From Sulfuricurvum sp. PD_MW2 (GTDB lineage: Bacteria > Campylobacterota > Campylobacteria > Campylobacterales > Sulfurimonadaceae): a stretch of DNA of 64,000 nucleotides. Below are positions 35,821-45,442 of the stretch, one piece after another. Each line of letters begins with the position of its first letter. The first letter of the stretch is position 1. The stretch lies in NCBI RefSeq assembly GCF_002633015.1, contig NZ_NSIU01000005.1, positions 1 to 64,000 of the forward strand, written 5' to 3'. The notes beneath the pieces are model-generated. The model saw nothing but the letters and a program-made list of their open reading frames with translations. It was not told the origin of the DNA and did no database searches. The translations under genes and the position numbers were made by a program.

Positions 35821-37989
35821 CTATTCTAATATTTGCGGCTTACCGGTGAAATACCCTTGAGAGTAGTTGATTCCGATTTTTTTGACAATTGTATACGTTT
35901 CTTCATCGCTGACAAATTCAGCAATCGTTTTCGTCCCGATTTTATGCGCAAAATCTGTGATCGTCTCGACAATCACATGGTGCCTTGGATTGGAATGAAT
36001 CCCGCGGATCAAGGAACCGTCAATTTTTATATAATCAACATTCAACTTCAAAATATTTTCAAAATTAGAATACCCTGTTCCAAAATCATCAATAGCTATT
36101 TTTGATCCCAAAGCTTTTACTTCAGAGATAAATTTTGCGACCTCATCATAGTTCTCAATCCCTTCGGATTCTAAAATTTCAAATACAATTTGAGACGCAG
36201 TACCGGTATGGATAATCGTATCTATGATTTTTTGCTTTGTCTTTTCATTCACAATATCACTCACCGATAAATTGATCGAAAATTCTTCTTTGCGTTTTTC
36301 AAACAGTGTACATGCTTGATCGATCACTTCCGCGGTGATTTGAGGATATAGCTTCGTTTTTTTAGCAATAGGCAAAAATTCCATAGGCGAAATCGTATTT
36401 CCATGTTCGTCCAACATCCGTACCAATGTTTCATACTTATGAACTTTTCCAGTTTCGATATTAATAATTGGTTGATAGTGACAAAAGATACGTTTTTCAT
36501 TTAATGCTTTTCGAATGGCATCTTCCATCGCCATATTGTTACGATAGGTCTCTTCTATATTTTCATTTTCAATATAGCGTGCGATATGAATATTTTGCTC
36601 TCTTGCTTTGTTGAGTGCGATATCGGCTTGTGTGAGCAGCTTCGTTGTTCCTCCGATAGATGCCCCTGCCGTCAATCGGACATTAAAACTTCGATGATTA
36701 ACATAAAAAATACTTTTTTTGACAGCTGATAGTATCTTTTCAATTTTATGCCGAAGTTCATCCCATCTAATTTCTTCATATTCTAAAATAGCGAATTCAT
36801 CCCCACCGAGACGGTATGGAAAATAATTCATCGTATTAAACCACTGCCCGAGCTGATGCAATATCGCATCTCCGGTATCAATTCCATAAAAATCGTTAAT
36901 CTCTTTAAAATCGTCAATATTGAAAATAACACATACTTTCGGTTTTTTCTCTTCAATATCCAAGATCATCTTCTGCCGATTCGGAAGGCCTGTGAGTTGA
37001 TCGTAATATGCCAATTTCAGAGCATTCTCTTGACTTTCACGCAATGGACTTAGATCACTGAAAACAGCCAAATAATTCTCTATCTCTCCAGTACTGTTTA
37101 AAACTGCACTAATACTGATCCATTCTGGATATACCTCTCCATTGGCGCGTTTGTTCCATATTTCACCACTCCAATGTTTTTTTTCTAATAATGTTGCCCA
37201 CATTGCACTATAAAAATTTTGATCATGGTGCCCTGATGCAAAAATCTTCGGATTTTTTCCTATGACCTCTTCGGCACTATATCCGAGTGTTTCAATAAAT
37301 GCGTTATTCACTTTTACGATATTATTGTTTTTATCAGTAATCATCATGCCATCTGTTGCGTATTTAACAGCAGTACCCAATAGTTCCAGCTCACGCTGAT
37401 TATTATCGATCTGCGCTTCATATTCTGAACGTTTCAAGACGACATTGACGATAAACGCACATATTTCCAGCAAACGTTTGTGGAAATCAGAAGGCGCACG
37501 ATGTTCGAATGAAGAGAGGGCAAAACTTCCTACAGCACTTTTCATACTATTGCGGATAGGCATTGACCAACATGAACACAAATTAAAATCATAGGCGATA
37601 TGACGTATATCGGACCATCGCTCATCGGTTTTTGTATCTGCTACAAACTGAGGTTCATTCCTAAATACAGCATTTCCGCATGAACCACCACCACTGCCTG
37701 GTTTGAGTCCTGCCAAAGCCTTATGCCCTACTTCAGGGATTGAAGGAGCTGATATTACATTCATAAGCCCCGTTTTAGAATCCAATAGCATGATTGAGGC
37801 TACCGAATTTGGAAGCATTTTTTCTGCCAATTGACACAATCGTTCTAAAACAATTTTTTCATTATTCCCTACCGCAAGCAATTCAAAAATATTTTGCTGA
37901 ATATCCAGTATCTTGCTGTATTCTAGAGGTGTCAAAATGACTTCTTGCTCTAATGCATCAAATGCAATACAGCTATTCGATTCATTCAT
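35821..37989 (-). CDS. GAF-PAS-GGDEF-EAL cyclic-di-GMP protein
   Basis: 722 residues with no membrane segment. GAF is at about 30-190, PAS at about 205-315 (GMMITDKNNNIVKVNNAFIE), GGDEF at about 330-480 with intact RLGGDEFAIL, and EAL at about 490-722 with ETLVRML, NLSVSD, EILESEG, DDFGTGYSNF and KIDGSLI. Both cyclase and phosphodiesterase motifs look usable (EAL reads ETL). The GAF contains Cys-rich GSCGNAVF and NLCSCWSMP. The signal is unknown. It lies upstream of the hydrogenase region on the same strand as a separate unit. Confidence 0.92.
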   Translation of the reverse strand: MNESNSCIAFDALEQEVILTPLEYSKILDIQQNIFELLAVGNNEKIVLERLCQLAEKMLPNSVASIMLLDSKTGLMNVISAPSIPEVGHKALAGLKPGSGGGSCGNAVFRNEPQFVADTKTDERWSDIRHIAYDFNLCSCWSMPIRNSMKSAVGSFALSSFEHRAPSDFHKRLLEICAFIVNVVLKRSEYEAQIDNNQRELELLGTAVKYATDGMMITDKNNNIVKVNNAFIETLGYSAEEVIGKNPKIFASGHHDQNFYSAMWATLLEKKHWSGEIWNKRANGEVYPEWISISAVLNSTGEIENYLAVFSDLSPLRESQENALKLAYYDQLTGLPNRQKMILDIEEKKPKVCVIFNIDDFKEINDFYGIDTGDAILHQLGQWFNTMNYFPYRLGGDEFAILEYEEIRWDELRHKIEKILSAVKKSIFYVNHRSFNVRLTAGASIGGTTKLLTQADIALNKAREQNIHIARYIENENIEETYRNNMAMEDAIRKALNEKRIFCHYQPIINIETGKVHKYETLVRMLDEHGNTISPMEFLPIAKKTKLYPQITAEVIDQACTLFEKRKEEFSINLSVSDIVNEKTKQKIIDTIIHTGTASQIVFEILESEGIENYDEVAKFISEVKALGSKIAIDDFGTGYSNFENILKLNVDYIKIDGSLIRGIHSNPRHHVIVETITDFAHKIGTKTIAEFVSDEETYTIVKKIGINYSQGYFTGKPQILE

Positions 37990-38427
37990 CCAATATCCCT
38001 TATTATTTCTATAATAATATATATTATATAGGATAATACTAACACCGTAAATCTAAATATCTCTTTAGAAAACCGATGTTTTACATACACAAAAATGGAT
38101 GGATTGAAATAGTAGATGGTGGCGGTGGGGAAAATAGCCCAAATAACTTTCTGAGAAACCTTAAAAACAGTGAACCTCCTGTTTGCGAACTTTGAAACTC
38201 ATAAACAATCATGACCTTAGGTATAACAAATAACATCAAATATTTTTGCGTTTTGCAAACATATGTATATTCCAAAAATAGAATGATCAATTCCATTTTT
38301 TTTGTTCCAAAAATCCTAAAAGTTTATTGCATTTTTCATTTTGACATTTTTGAACACTTTGTGAAACGCTGAAAGCTGTTACCTGTAACCTGCATTCATA
38401 AAACTAGGGATTTAGTTACAAAACACG
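37990..38427. other. noncoding gap with tRNA 3'-end fragment
   Basis: 438 bp without a convincing gene. At 38116-38125 it holds ATGGTGGCGG, identical to the last bases (complement) of the tRNA-Met gene at 41842 plus one base. The rest is AT-rich with no promoter or structure I can support. It marks the left edge of the restriction-modification cassette. Confidence 0.6.
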
Positions 38428-38868
38428 CTATACATTTGGTTGACTTTCGGCTATAGATTGATCATCAAGATACAATTGAATTTGGTCCGCACAGGCTTTG
38501 ACATCTTGTAGTATTTGCTTCTCCCAAAAGCGTAATACCTTCCAGCCTTCATCTTTCAGAACCTGATTTACTTTTCTATCACGTTCAATATTACGTTTCA
38601 TCTTTTCTTCCCAAAAAGATGCATTCGTTTTGAACGTTTTTCCTTCATTCAGGTACTCATACCCATGCCAAAATTCACTGTCACAAAAAACTGCAATTTT
38701 TTTACCTTTGAAGACAATGTCTGGTTTTCCATATACGGTCTTATCATTTTTCCTGTATCTTATTCCACGTGCCCAAAGTTCTTTACGCAGTGTAATTTCA
38801 ATTTTTGTATCTTGCCCCCGAATCCTCGACATATTTTCTGATCTTGACATAGATTTATTTTTTTTCAT
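38428..38868 (-). CDS. vsr: Vsr-like mismatch endonuclease
   Basis: 146 residues from the first ATG (an upstream TTG would add 11). It has the DNA mismatch endonuclease pattern RSENMSRIRGQDTKIEITLR, GKPDIVFKGKKIAVFCDSEF and WHGYEYLNE; the Asp and His of the active site (CD, FWHG) are present. The usual zinc-binding Cys next to WHG is absent (WHGYEY). Vsr repairs T:G mismatches made by deamination of 5-methylcytosine, so the divergent C5-methyltransferase is its natural partner. 102 bp separate their starts. Confidence 0.88.
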   Translation of the reverse strand: MKKNKSMSRSENMSRIRGQDTKIEITLRKELWARGIRYRKNDKTVYGKPDIVFKGKKIAVFCDSEFWHGYEYLNEGKTFKTNASFWEEKMKRNIERDRKVNQVLKDEGWKVLRFWEKQILQDVKACADQIQLYLDDQSIAESQPNV

Positions 38869-38970
38869 AGTGATACTGTACTTTTTTATGGCATTTTGCA
38901 ATAGTATAAATAAACCAAAGTGATAAGAGGGTAAAATACATAATTATTCTTTAGAAAAAAGGTCAACTGG

Positions 38971-39939
38971 ATGTTTACGTTCATAGATTTATTTGCAGGT
39001 ATCGGAGGGATCCGTTTAGCATGTGAACGAAATGGTGGACAATGTGTATTCAGTAGTGAATGGGATCCACACTCTCAAAAGACGTATCACGCTAATTTTG
39101 GTGAAACACCGCATGGGGATATCACTAAAATTGAGGCGAAAGACATACCATCGCATGACTTTCTTAATGCAGGGTTTCCTTGCCAACCCTTTAGCACTAT
39201 TGGAAAAAGGGAAGGATTTGAGCACAAAACACAAGGGACCCTTTTCTTTGATGTGGCCCGTATTTTGAAACACCATAAAACTAAAATGATCTTATTGGAA
39301 AATGTTCCTGGACTTGTTACTCATGAAAACGGTAATACTTTCTCGGTTATCCGAGATGTCCTTGAAAATGAATTGGGTTATGTGACATTTCATCAGGTCA
39401 TCAATGCAGCAGAGTATGGGGTACCACAGGAGCGTAAACGGATATACATTGTTGGTTTTCTAAAAGAAGCCTATGGGGAAGATATCAAGTTTGAATGGCC
39501 TGAACCCGATACAGAGGATGTATTTATAAGTGACTTTCTCGAAAAACATCCAACTGGATACGGGATAAGTAAACATCTTCAGGATACATATCTTTTCAAA
39601 AAAGAGGATGGAAGACCACAGCTGATTGATAAGTCCAGTAAGATAAAAGTCAAAACACTGGTTGCTTCGTACCACAAAATCCAGCGTTTGACAGGCACAT
39701 TTGTCAAAGATGGGGAAACAGGTGTGAGGCTTTTGAGCGAAAATGAGTGCAAAGCTATTATGGGCTTTCCAAGAGATTACAAGATTCCAGTTAGTAGGAC
39801 ACAGATGTATCGTCAGTTTGGTAACTCAGTTGCAGTTCCTGTGGTTGAAAAAATTATTAAACAGATCTTGAAAGCTGCTGATTTTCCTTTTCAAGCCCCC
39901 ATGAACGAGACGAAGCAATCATCCCTTTTCGATATTTGA
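38971..39939 (+). CDS. DNA (cytosine-5) methyltransferase
   Basis: 322 residues with all main C5-methyltransferase motifs: I (FIDLFAGIGGIRLACE), IV with the catalytic Cys (AGFPCQPFSTIG), VI (LLENVPGL), VIII (QERKRIYIVGF), a short target-recognition region at about 185-255 and X (YRQFGNSVAVPVV). It would protect host DNA from the endonuclease encoded 14 bp downstream on the other strand. The recognised site cannot be read from sequence. Confidence 0.95.
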   Translation: MFTFIDLFAGIGGIRLACERNGGQCVFSSEWDPHSQKTYHANFGETPHGDITKIEAKDIPSHDFLNAGFPCQPFSTIGKREGFEHKTQGTLFFDVARILKHHKTKMILLENVPGLVTHENGNTFSVIRDVLENELGYVTFHQVINAAEYGVPQERKRIYIVGFLKEAYGEDIKFEWPEPDTEDVFISDFLEKHPTGYGISKHLQDTYLFKKEDGRPQLIDKSSKIKVKTLVASYHKIQRLTGTFVKDGETGVRLLSENECKAIMGFPRDYKIPVSRTQMYRQFGNSVAVPVVEKIIKQILKAADFPFQAPMNETKQSSLFDI

Positions 39940-39953
39940 TTTTTGCCCCGTAC

Positions 39954-41195
39954 TTACAGGATTATAGGCATTTTGAATTGAATTCTTAGCCCTCTTTGTT
40001 TTGAAGGGTAAGTCCAGCTGAATGGTATCCCGTAATTCAGTTTCGCTTGTTCACTAATCTTCTTGATATATGAAGGATAGTCCACACATACTTCTGTTGT
40101 ATCGGTCACTATTAAAAGATAATTTGAAACCTGTTTGGCAGGTTCTATAAGATTTCCGATGTCATGTTTTCCAGTCAAAGCCCATTCTGTCAACTTCACT
40201 TTGTATGGATTCAGAAGTTCCTCGAATTCAGACTTGCTATAACCCGCTGGTAAATTTGCTTCAAATGCCTCGTATGAAGGATAAGCCTGAAATAATTTGA
40301 AATAATCTGCGAGCTTGGTGTTTTCAATGTCCAACACACGGATATAATCGCTTACCTTGTAGTCATGGCAAGATACTACGGTTTTATTTGTACATTTTAC
40401 CGAAATAGTTTCTGTACAAGTTCCTTCTGTGGTTACTATTGCGATTATAATATCAGTTTTTGCATTCCCACCGCTCAAAAGCTTAGGTATTGTATCTGTA
40501 GCTTGAATAGCAATTATATTTTCTTTATCAACATTGCCTGCACAAATCTGATTGATGATTTTGTTGAATAATGGTTCTGCGCTCGTATTACTTTTGTAAG
40601 ACTTTAAATTTGTTGTATTGTTTAAAATCTTGACAATTTCTTTTTCAAGTTTATTTCCCCGTTTTCCAAAATAGCTTCCATCTTTCTCTACTATATCTGT
40701 TTCGGTATCCACTGTTTCATCGGTTTCAATTGATGCACTATGGTTTTCCAGAAAGCTATAAAGCTCACTGACAGTTAGAAGATATGTGGTAGGTGAATAT
40801 GTAATACCATCCTTTACCCTTTGACGGAAGTTGATGAAGGTTTGGTTGTCTTCTAACTCTGAATCTGGATAAAGGGCTATTGCTGCAATAACATCGGATG
40901 AAATATATGAATGCTTTAAAACTCCTTCAATGTCATACGCCTGACCTTTGAAACGGTCATTTCTGAAGGAAGTGCTACTATTGATAATGATGTATTTATT
41001 ATCTAGGGTTTCAAGAAGAAAATTTACCAGATATTGTCTCGGATAGGAATATCCTTTATGATTGTAATTTACATTTTTCTGGAAATTTAGAATAATGCTC
41101 TTATCCACCATCTCTTTGAATGTGTTTTCAAGAAAAACTTGTAATGCATCACCTGATAGATTTTTAAGCCTATTACTTTCTGATTGGATATCCAC
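39954..41195 (-). CDS. putative type II restriction endonuclease
   Basis: 413 residues, convergent with the methyltransferase, the classic partner position. A PD-(D/E)xK-like core is suggested by AKTDIIIAIVTTEG then ETISVKC (Asp, Ser, Lys). This resembles the variant site of MspI (Asp, Asn-x-Lys), as does the following HDYKVSDYIRVL, but I hold this loosely. The N-terminal half is not recognised. If MspI-like, the target would be CCGG; position is stronger evidence than motif. Confidence 0.7.
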   Translation of the reverse strand: MDIQSESNRLKNLSGDALQVFLENTFKEMVDKSIILNFQKNVNYNHKGYSYPRQYLVNFLLETLDNKYIIINSSTSFRNDRFKGQAYDIEGVLKHSYISSDVIAAIALYPDSELEDNQTFINFRQRVKDGITYSPTTYLLTVSELYSFLENHSASIETDETVDTETDIVEKDGSYFGKRGNKLEKEIVKILNNTTNLKSYKSNTSAEPLFNKIINQICAGNVDKENIIAIQATDTIPKLLSGGNAKTDIIIAIVTTEGTCTETISVKCTNKTVVSCHDYKVSDYIRVLDIENTKLADYFKLFQAYPSYEAFEANLPAGYSKSEFEELLNPYKVKLTEWALTGKHDIGNLIEPAKQVSNYLLIVTDTTEVCVDYPSYIKKISEQAKLNYGIPFSWTYPSKQRGLRIQFKMPIIL

Positions 41196-41841
41196 AAAAC
41201 CGCCTTATGAGTCTGAATGCATATCTCAAACAATATTCATTCCAATAAATGAAGAGGTTGCGGAAATTATCAGTAAAAAGAACGAACAAAAGAAAATATA
41301 CGTGTGCTAAGTTTTGAACTAAGTACAAAAGATATAAAATGTTTGTTATGACACTAAATACAAAAACGAGGTAATTTCTTTGACTACAGGGATTCGGTAA
41401 TGATGAAACAGCTCGTTGAAATGGGACTTTATATATTAACAAAAACATTGATAACTTCCAGAAACTGTACAATTTGGAACAGACAAACTTTTAAAATTAA
41501 TCATCCAGTTTTGGAATAGTGATCATCTTATTTGGAATAATATAATGGTGGCGGGGAAAGGCGTTGAACCCATTTACCTTTTAAACCATCATTTTCATCC
41601 AAAACTTACGTGATTTTTGGAATTTTTCATTCAAATACAAATCATGTTTTTTATATAGAATAATTTATATGACAAAATAATTTTAGAATCTTTTAAGTGG
41701 TTAGAGTAGCGATAAATAGGCATTTTTTGACTATGAAAAGTATAACAAGAGGTATGACAAAAGTATAAAAAAGCATTAAAAACGATGTAAAACTGAAACT
41801 TAAAGCCTTGGAAGCTTGTTAAATAGGGAGTTGTAATTAGA
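41196..41841. other. noncoding gap with second tRNA remnant
   Basis: 646 bp without a supportable gene; short open frames here lack ribosome-binding sites and family features. At 41545-41556 lies ATGGTGGCGGGG, followed by GGCGTTGAACCC at 41560-41571, which reads on the minus strand like a worn T-arm plus CCA end. 41572-41840 is AT-rich with nothing further seen. Confidence 0.55.
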
Positions 41842-41918
41842 TGGTGGCGGGGGGGGGACTCGAACCCCCGACCTCCGGCTTATGAGACCAGCGCTCTAAC
41901 CAGCTGAGCTACCCAGCC
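41842..41918 (-). tRNA. tRNA-Met (CAT)
   Basis: 77 nt with D-arm (TAGCTCAGCTGGTTAGAGC), anticodon CAT in CTCATAA, T-arm GGGGGTTCGAGTCCCCC and encoded CCA. The acceptor pairs GGCTGGG with CCCCGCC, giving one T:C mismatch at the fourth pair. The 3' side includes a run of nine C. It may serve as elongator tRNA-Met; a lysidine-modified tRNA-Ile cannot be excluded. Its 3' end is the apparent target of the cassette. Confidence 0.93.
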
Positions 41919-42027
41919 ATCTATATTTTGAAAGATCGAAATTATAGTCAACGGTTGCTTATTAAAAGCTAAAAGTAATAAGCAGGAAATATATTTTGTT
42001 TGAAAAAACCACATATATAGTATTTAA

Positions 42028-42044
42028 ACTCACAACTATTGAGT
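42028..42044. promoter_or_regulatory. possible degenerate CIRCE element
   Basis: ACTC-N9-GAGT has the exact spacing of the HrcA operator (TTAGCACTC-N9-GAGTGCTAA), but the outer bases are not conserved. It lies 19 bp before the groES -35 box. Weak, suggested mainly by position. Confidence 0.3.
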
Positions 42045-42062
42045 CAATGTGGCTAAAGGGTA

Positions 42063-42091
42063 TTGACAATTAAAGCAAACTCATGTAGAAT
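42063..42091 (+). promoter_or_regulatory. sigma-70 promoter of groESL
   Basis: TTGACA, 17-bp spacer, TAGAAT: a near-consensus vegetative promoter 37 bp before the groES start. Confidence 0.75.
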
Positions 42092-42127
42092 CCCATCCAT
42101 AAAAATCTCAACATAAAAGGAAATGCT

Positions 42128-42388
42128 ATGAACTTTCAACCGCTTGGAAAACGTGTCTTGGTACAACGTCTCGAAGAGGCGACCAAAACTGCATCGGGTA
42201 TCATTATCCCGGACAACGCAAAAGAAAAACCTTCACAAGGTAGTGTCGTTGCCGTAAGCACTGAAGTAGAAAACGTTTCTACAGGAGATACCGTCGTATT
42301 CGGTAAATACGCAGGAAACGAACTTACTTTGGATGGCAAAAGCTATTTGGTCATTGAGACCGATGATTTACTCGGAATTATTAAATAA
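42128..42388 (+). CDS. groES: GroES co-chaperonin
   Basis: 86 residues. N-terminus [20 protein letters not shown] and the mobile loop [17 protein letters not shown] are typical. It forms the heptameric lid of GroEL. AAAAGGAAATGCT precedes the ATG, and groEL starts 24 bp after the stop. Confidence 0.97.
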   Translation: MNFQPLGKRVLVQRLEEATKTASGIIIPDNAKEKPSQGSVVAVSTEVENVSTGDTVVFGKYAGNELTLDGKSYLVIETDDLLGIIK

Positions 42389-42412
42389 TTTAAAGACTAT
42401 AAGGAATCAACA

Positions 42413-44044
42413 ATGGCAAAAGAAATTCATTTTTCAGACGAAGCACGCAATAAATTAGCTGCAGGAGTACAAAAGCTCACGGATGCAGTCAAAGTGACTA
42501 TGGGACCACGCGGACGCAATGTCCTCATCCAACGCAGTTACGGATCACCGCTCATCACAAAAGACGGTGTTTCTGTTGCAAAAGAGATCGAACTTAAAGA
42601 TACTCTTGAAAACATGGGAGCACAACTTGTTAAACAAGTAGCATCCAATACTGCTGATGAAGCGGGTGACGGTACGACAACTGCTACGGTGCTTGCAAAC
42701 GCAATTTACCAAGAAGGTCTTCGTAATATCACAGCAGGTGCAAACCCTGTTGAAGTAAAACGCGGTATGGACAAAGCACTTGAAGCGATCTTGGAAAACC
42801 TAAAAGCTTCAAGCCGTGTTATCAACGATAAAAAAGAGATCGCACAAGTTGCAACCATCTCGGCAAACTCGGACGAGCGTATCGGTGCCATGATCGCCGA
42901 AGCAATGGAAAAAGTAGGACGTGACGGTGTTATCACTGTTGAAGAGGCAAAAGGGATCAATGATGAACTCGATGTTGTTGAAGGTATGCAGTTCGACCGC
43001 GGTTACCTTAGTCCATATTTCATCAACAACTCTGAAAAAATGACCGTTGAATTGGATCATCCGTTCATCTTGTTATTCGATCAAAAAATCTCGAATCTCA
43101 AAGATTTGCTTCCGGTGTTAGAGCAAGTCCAAAAAAGTTCACGTCCGCTTCTCATCATTGCTGAAGATGTCGAGGGTGAAGCGTTGGCAACTTTGGTCGT
43201 TAACAAACTACGCGGTGTTCTCAACATTACAGCAGTTAAAGCTCCGGGATTCGGTGATCGCCGCAAAGCGATGCTCCAAGACATCGCAGTTCTTACTGGT
43301 GCACAAGTGATCAGCGAAGAGATCGGCCGCACACTCGACAGTGCTACCATCGCAGATTTAGGTAACGCATCACGCGTTGTTATCAACAAAGACAATACTA
43401 CAATCGTTGATGGTGCAGGCGACAAAGCAATGGTAGAAACACGTATCAAAGAGATCCGTACTCAAATCGAATCAACCACCAGTGAATACGACAAAGAGAA
43501 ACTTCAAGAACGCTTGGCAAAACTTGCCGGCGGTGTAGCAGTTATCAAAGTCGGAGCGGCTACCGAAACTGAAATGAAAGAGAAAAAAGACCGTGTAGAT
43601 GATGCACTCTCTGCAACCAAAGCAGCGGTAGAAGAAGGGATCGTTATCGGAGGTGGTGCGGCATTAATCCGTGCAGCAGCAAAAGTAAGCCTCGATCTCA
43701 GCGGCGATCAAAAAATCGGATGCGAAATTATCCTCCGTGCGATCAAAGCACCGGTTAAACAAATCGCAGATAATGCCGGATACGATGCGGGTGTCGTTGT
43801 GAATACCATCGCTACAGCTACGGATGAAAACACCGGATTCAATGCGGCAACCGGCGAATATGTTGATATGTTCGAAGCAGGAATCATCGATCCTCTCAAA
43901 GTTGAGCGTGTCGCCTTGACCAATGCGGTATCGGTATCAAGTATGCTTCTCACAACAGAAGCAACGATCCATGAGATCAAAGAAGACAAACCTGCGATGC
44001 CGGATATGGGCGGCATGGGTGGCGGAATGCCAGGTATGATGTAA
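42413..44044 (+). CDS. groEL: GroEL chaperonin
   Basis: 543 residues, normal length. It contains [17 protein letters not shown], the ATP-site segment [14 protein letters not shown] and the Gly/Met-rich tail [11 protein letters not shown]. It shares the promoter with groES and ends in a strong hairpin terminator. Confidence 0.98.
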   Translation: MAKEIHFSDEARNKLAAGVQKLTDAVKVTMGPRGRNVLIQRSYGSPLITKDGVSVAKEIELKDTLENMGAQLVKQVASNTADEAGDGTTTATVLANAIYQEGLRNITAGANPVEVKRGMDKALEAILENLKASSRVINDKKEIAQVATISANSDERIGAMIAEAMEKVGRDGVITVEEAKGINDELDVVEGMQFDRGYLSPYFINNSEKMTVELDHPFILLFDQKISNLKDLLPVLEQVQKSSRPLLIIAEDVEGEALATLVVNKLRGVLNITAVKAPGFGDRRKAMLQDIAVLTGAQVISEEIGRTLDSATIADLGNASRVVINKDNTTIVDGAGDKAMVETRIKEIRTQIESTTSEYDKEKLQERLAKLAGGVAVIKVGAATETEMKEKKDRVDDALSATKAAVEEGIVIGGGAALIRAAAKVSLDLSGDQKIGCEIILRAIKAPVKQIADNAGYDAGVVVNTIATATDENTGFNAATGEYVDMFEAGIIDPLKVERVALTNAVSVSSMLLTTEATIHEIKEDKPAMPDMGGMGGGMPGMM

Positions 44045-44054
44045 GCTCAGCAAT

Positions 44055-44080
44055 AAAATAACACGCTTGCGTGTTATTTT
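44055..44080 (+). terminator. groESL terminator
   Basis: AAAATAACACGC-TT-GCGTGTTATTTT, a perfect 12-bp stem ending in T4, 10 bp after the groEL stop. Confidence 0.85.
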
Positions 44081-44157
44081 GCTGAACAAACTTTTTCTCC
44101 CTTTTATCTCTTCTTTGATACACTGCCTCGAACAATCCAATACAGTGAAATACTTTT

Positions 44158-44406
44158 ATGCCAACATTTTTGCCTGATCTCATCGGAATTTTTGGAGTTA
44201 TTGTTATTATCCTCGCATATGTACTTTTGCAGCTTGAAAAAATCGATGCTAAAGATCTGATCTTTTCAATTTTGAATACACTCGGTGCATTTTTGATTAT
44301 CGTATCGCTTTTGTACGATTGGAATCTTGCTTCATTTATTATGGAATTAACGTGGATGATAGTGAGTTTGTATGGGATATGGAAATATTATAAACATACC
44401 GCCTAA
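44158..44406 (+). CDS. small membrane protein, CBU_0592-like
   Basis: 82 residues with three membrane helices (about 7-26, 36-54, 59-76) and WMIVSLYGIWKYYK at the end. This pattern matches small bacterial membrane proteins of the CBU_0592 type. Function is unknown. Standalone between groEL and a convergent DUF475 gene. Confidence 0.7.
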   Translation: MPTFLPDLIGIFGVIVIILAYVLLQLEKIDAKDLIFSILNTLGAFLIIVSLLYDWNLASFIMELTWMIVSLYGIWKYYKHTA

Positions 44407-44425
44407 AGAGGCGGCAGAAAGAAAC

Positions 44426-45406
44426 TTAGTGTTCTAAATTCGCTTGGCGGTTTTCCCAAAGAGAGTGTGCGAATGCAGCTGCAATGAGAGCAATCCCGAT
44501 CGTTCCTGTAACCATTTCACTAATCTCGGTAGTAATTTTCATCAACATGATAACCGCCAAAATTCCGATCGCATAGTGTGCCCCATGTTCAAGATAACGA
44601 AAATGAGAAAGCACTTTATGTTCAACAAAATAGAGGGTAATACTTCGAACAAACATCGCCCCTACCCCTAAACCGATCATAATGATGAAAATATTGCTGG
44701 TCAAGGCAAATGCTCCAATGACTCCGTCGAAACTGAAACTCGCATCTAATATTTCCAAATAAATGAATCCGGCCACACCGCTTTTGACCGTATCGGAAGA
44801 GAGAAAATGATCCAGCATACCAAGTAATGAGTGCAATAATACACCGTACATAAATGCCAAGACAATCCCGAAATCTTGCGTGATGTGCCCCAATGTAATC
44901 CCTACCATAATAGCCGTGATCAATTCGATATTCGCGACTCCGGAAAATTTTTCCATTACCTTGGAACCCTCTACGAAGGTGACCCATTTGATATCTCTTT
45001 CTTCAAAGAAAAAGTCCAAAAAGACCATAAGCAAAAATGCCCCACCAAATGCAAAAATTGTCGTCTCGGTCGTTTTCAGTACCGCTTCATAGCGTTCGGG
45101 ATCATCGATTGCCACTTGCAACGTTTCAAATAATCCCATTCCTGTCACAAGCGATACAATTGCCAAAGGAAATACTAGTCGCATACCAAAAACAGCCAAA
45201 GGGAGACCAAATAAAATAAACCGTTTTTGCCAAATCGGATCCATCGTCTCTAACACCTTGGCATTTACCACCGCATTATCAAAAGAGAGAGAAATTTCAA
45301 GAACAATCAAAAGAAAGGTGATGTAAATAGCGGCAACTCCGCCTAAAAAATATCCCGCAATCAGACCAAGAGCCATGATTAAAAACGAGCTGTAGAAATA
45401 ACGCAT
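44426..45406 (-). CDS. DUF475/TerC-like integral membrane protein
   Basis: 326 residues with 8-9 membrane helices. Conserved acidic intramembrane motifs include LEISLSFDNAVVNAKVLE and LEILDASFSFDGVIGAFAL. The TerC/DUF475 superfamily is linked to metal ion transport or resistance; the substrate is not known. It is monocistronic and convergent with the small membrane protein. Confidence 0.88.
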   Translation of the reverse strand: MRYFYSSFLIMALGLIAGYFLGGVAAIYITFLLIVLEISLSFDNAVVNAKVLETMDPIWQKRFILFGLPLAVFGMRLVFPLAIVSLVTGMGLFETLQVAIDDPERYEAVLKTTETTIFAFGGAFLLMVFLDFFFEERDIKWVTFVEGSKVMEKFSGVANIELITAIMVGITLGHITQDFGIVLAFMYGVLLHSLLGMLDHFLSSDTVKSGVAGFIYLEILDASFSFDGVIGAFALTSNIFIIMIGLGVGAMFVRSITLYFVEHKVLSHFRYLEHGAHYAIGILAVIMLMKITTEISEMVTGTIGIALIAAAFAHSLWENRQANLEH

Positions 45407-45442
45407 AGTTTTGCCCTTGCAAAAAAGATGCGAAATTATACC

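Larger units (their letters stand above)
38116..41852. mobile_element. restriction-modification cassette next to tRNA-Met with att-like repeats
   Basis: A 3.7-kb block holding vsr, a C5-methyltransferase and a restriction endonuclease. Copies of the tRNA-Met 3' end lie at 38116 (10 bp), 41545 (12 bp, ATGGTGGCGGGG) and in the tRNA itself at 41841. The layout fits integration into a tRNA 3' end, possibly twice. No integrase or recombinase is present, so mobility must come from elsewhere or the element is a remnant. The genes are AT-richer than their neighbours by eye. Confidence 0.6.

Noticed and set aside
38081-38296. 71-codon frame on the minus strand in the gap before vsr
   Set aside because: No start context, low-complexity C-terminus and overlap with the att-like repeat; more likely noncoding.
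38971-41195. Phage or BREX/DISARM-type defence island
   Set aside because: Only a methyltransferase, Vsr and one endonuclease are present; no helicase, PglX or phage genes.
41173-41472. 99-codon frame on the minus strand after the endonuclease promoter
   Set aside because: Overlaps the endonuclease start, no family resemblance, AT-rich composition typical of chance frames.
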